Under the pieces are notes generated by a model. It ran no database searches. It was given only the letters and a program-made list of their open reading frames with translations, and had not been told where the DNA came from. From CAYUQT01 sp964596165 (GTDB lineage: Bacteria; Planctomycetota; Phycisphaerae; UBA1845; JAFGLZ01), in contig CAZQTW010000127.1 in NCBI GenBank assembly GCA_964596165.1, positions 1 through 8,111 of the forward strand: a DNA stretch of 8,111 bases, in the 5' to 3' direction. The stretch's first letter is position 1. Each line of letters begins with the position of its first letter. The translations under genes and the position numbers were made by a program. Shown here piece after piece: positions 7,026-8,111 of this stretch.

Positions 7026-7221
7026 GCGTGGTTACCCCTTTTCCTGCTGTCTGCCCCCATAACGAGTGGCGCCAATCGTTCCTCACTTGACCGCTATGAA
7101 CCCAGAGGATCGACGCCGCTCGAACCGCGCTCACGACCGCGAGACATCCGGCCTGCCCTTCTCCCGCGATTGAACTCTCAGGAAGCGGTCGTAAGGCGAA
7201 CGGTCGGAAAGAGCATATAAT

Positions 7222-7250
7222 ATTATAATTGGCTCCGACAGTTCGTCCAA
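7222..7250 (-). promoter_or_regulatory. Putative promoter of the GH36 B-A operon
   Basis: On the minus strand TTGGAC (7250-7245) is followed after 17 nt by a perfect TATAAT (7227-7222), inside the only strongly AT-rich patch of the intergenic region. Transcription would start near 7215, giving a leader of about 190 nt. The -35 box is weak (TTG conserved). A similar patch occurs at 89-108. Confidence 0.42.
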
Positions 7251-7290
7251 GCAGCCGCCCGAAGAAACGGTAGGCAGACGCCCGCGCGTC

Positions 7291-7329
7291 CGCTCTGTCA
7301 GCGTGGCTTGGGTCCAAGCTCTCTGAGCG
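7291..7329 (-). terminator. Terminator-like hairpin after GH36 paralogue C
   Basis: The core is GCTTGG (7306-7311), GT, CCAAGC (7314-7319), a perfect 6-bp stem. Flanking arms extend it imperfectly: CGCT...CAG (7291-7301) can pair with CTGAGCG (7323-7329) around small bulges. It starts about 30 nt after the stop of paralogue C and before the promoter-like element of paralogue B, where a terminator is expected. There is no U-tract, so it could instead be a processing site or a quasi-palindromic regulator site. Confidence 0.3.
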
Positions 7330-7359
7330 CGTAGACGAGACTGACGCCAGCGACTCCAA

Positions 7360-8111
7360 TCAGCGTTTCTTGTAGATGATCACCGCCGCGCCGGGCCGTG
7401 TTGGAACGTTGACCAACGGTCCTTTCTCGATGAGCTCGCGACCACTGACCTGTTGCGGTTTCTCTTCATCCAGGTTCGTCACCGTGTACTGCGCCTCGGG
7501 ATCCAGACCTCGCAAGGGCAACCGTGCCGACTCATAGATCGAGTTCGGCCGGCGGAAGACTTGGACGACGCCCTCGCCGATCTCCGGACAGTCAAACTGC
7601 CATGCGATCCACACCGCATTATCGCGCGTCCACGGCATCAGCGGATAGAAATCGCCGTAGTAGTATTGGCTGACCTTGCGCCATTGGTTATAGAGCTTGC
7701 GGAGCAGGTTGTAATTGATCTCCCTGACGCGAATGTCGATGCCCGAACCCAGGCTCGGCGCGGCGTTGCTCCAAAACGCGTAGGGTTCCACATCGGTGTA
7801 GCCGCCGCCGTAATAGGGCGCGGCCGCCGAGGCCACCGTGCCGGTGCCGTGATAAGGAAGCCACAACGAGATGCCGTAGGTCATGCACTGGTGACCCGTC
7901 GCTTCGTAGGCGTAGTCGCTCCGCCAGAGCGGCACCGCCCGGCGCATGGTCTCGAGGTCGTTCCGCCGACCGCCCGACGCGCAGGAGTCGATCAGCATAT
8001 CGGGGTGACGCTTTCGCAGCTCGTCCCAATAGGCCAGGTAACCCGTCACATGCTTGATCTCGGTAATGCCCTGCCGATCGGCGGTGTCGTTCCCGCGCCA
8101 ATGGTGAAGCG
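7360..8111 (-). CDS. GH36 alpha-galactosidase-like enzyme, C-terminal part (paralogue C, 5' end outside window)
   Basis: The frame is open to the window edge; 249 residues are visible, from LHHWRGNDTADRQGITEI to the stop. A GTG at 8049 exists inside the frame but is internal: upstream residues align with HWRANDAKDRQGITEI of paralogue A. Visible barrel motifs are IDSCASGGRRNDLETM and LWRSDY, whose Asp (codon 7917-7915) is the probable acid/base. The YRQD nucleophile motif falls just beyond the edge, as do any NPCBM domain and signal peptide. A Gly/Ala/Tyr-rich loop (VASAAAPYYGGGYTD) after YHGTG is absent or shorter in A and B. The C-terminal beta domain is complete. It probably ends its own transcription unit. 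The parent gene continues past 8111. Confidence 0.9.
   Translation of the reverse strand, partial: LHHWRGNDTADRQGITEIKHVTGYLAYWDELRKRHPDMLIDSCASGGRRNDLETMRRAVPLWRSDYAYEATGHQCMTYGISLWLPYHGTGTVASAAAPYYGGGYTDVEPYAFWSNAAPSLGSGIDIRVREINYNLLRKLYNQWRKVSQYYYGDFYPLMPWTRDNAVWIAWQFDCPEIGEGVVQVFRRPNSIYESARLPLRGLDPEAQYTVTNLDEEKPQQVSGRELIEKGPLVNVPTRPGAAVIIYKKR

Larger units (their letters stand above)
7026..7359. other. Intergenic region between GH36 paralogues C and B
   Basis: A 334-bp non-coding stretch. It contains, in minus-strand order, a hairpin after the stop of paralogue C, an AT-rich promoter-like element, and a leader of about 190 nt before paralogue B. Open frames crossing it show no recognisable protein. 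Its size contrasts with the 46 bp between B and A and suggests that C is a separate transcription unit. I see no riboswitch, tRNA or repeat array in it. Confidence 0.6.

Noticed and set aside
1..8111. CRISPR array, insertion sequence, tRNA or rRNA
   Set aside because: I saw no regularly spaced repeats, transposase motifs, terminal inverted repeats or tRNA-like cloverleaf on either strand.

Overview
The window is about 60% GC by eye, and every gene I can support lies on the minus strand, so transcription runs from high to low coordinates. It looks like the genome of a Gram-negative environmental polysaccharide degrader. Secreted GH36 enzymes with an N-terminal NPCBM domain, next to HicAB and BrnTA toxin-antitoxin modules, are typical of Planctomycetota and related lineages. 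That assignment is inference; the window has no marker gene.

Layout in the direction of transcription. (1) 8111-7360: the C-terminal part of a GH36 alpha-galactosidase-like enzyme, cut by the window edge. (2) 7359-7026: an intergenic stretch with a terminator-like hairpin followed by a promoter-like TTGGAC-17-TATAAT. (3) 7025-4512 and 4465-2027: two complete exported NPCBM-GH36 paralogues, 46 bp apart and probably one operon. (4) 1939-1415: a GIY-YIG nuclease-like gene split by an in-frame TGA. (5) 1261-762: an intact brnT-brnA module with a 4-bp overlap. (6) 577-213: hicB followed by hicA with a 4-bp overlap. The hicA frame is full length but has an amber TAG at codon 12. (7) 212-1: no gene seen, but an AT-rich promoter-like element and a 9-bp inverted repeat.

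How the parts work together. The three GH36 paralogues form a tandem array that probably acts outside the cytoplasm on alpha-galactosides or related alpha-linked sugars, with the NPCBM domain as the carbohydrate-binding part. The region below 2000 is an accessory island of small selfish or defensive genes, in which two of five are broken by single stop codons while BrnTA remains intact. The least obvious content is the two stop-interrupted genes, which do not show up as normal open frames, and the nearly leaderless promoter layout shared by the two toxin-antitoxin modules. I did not find a convincing new multi-gene system.
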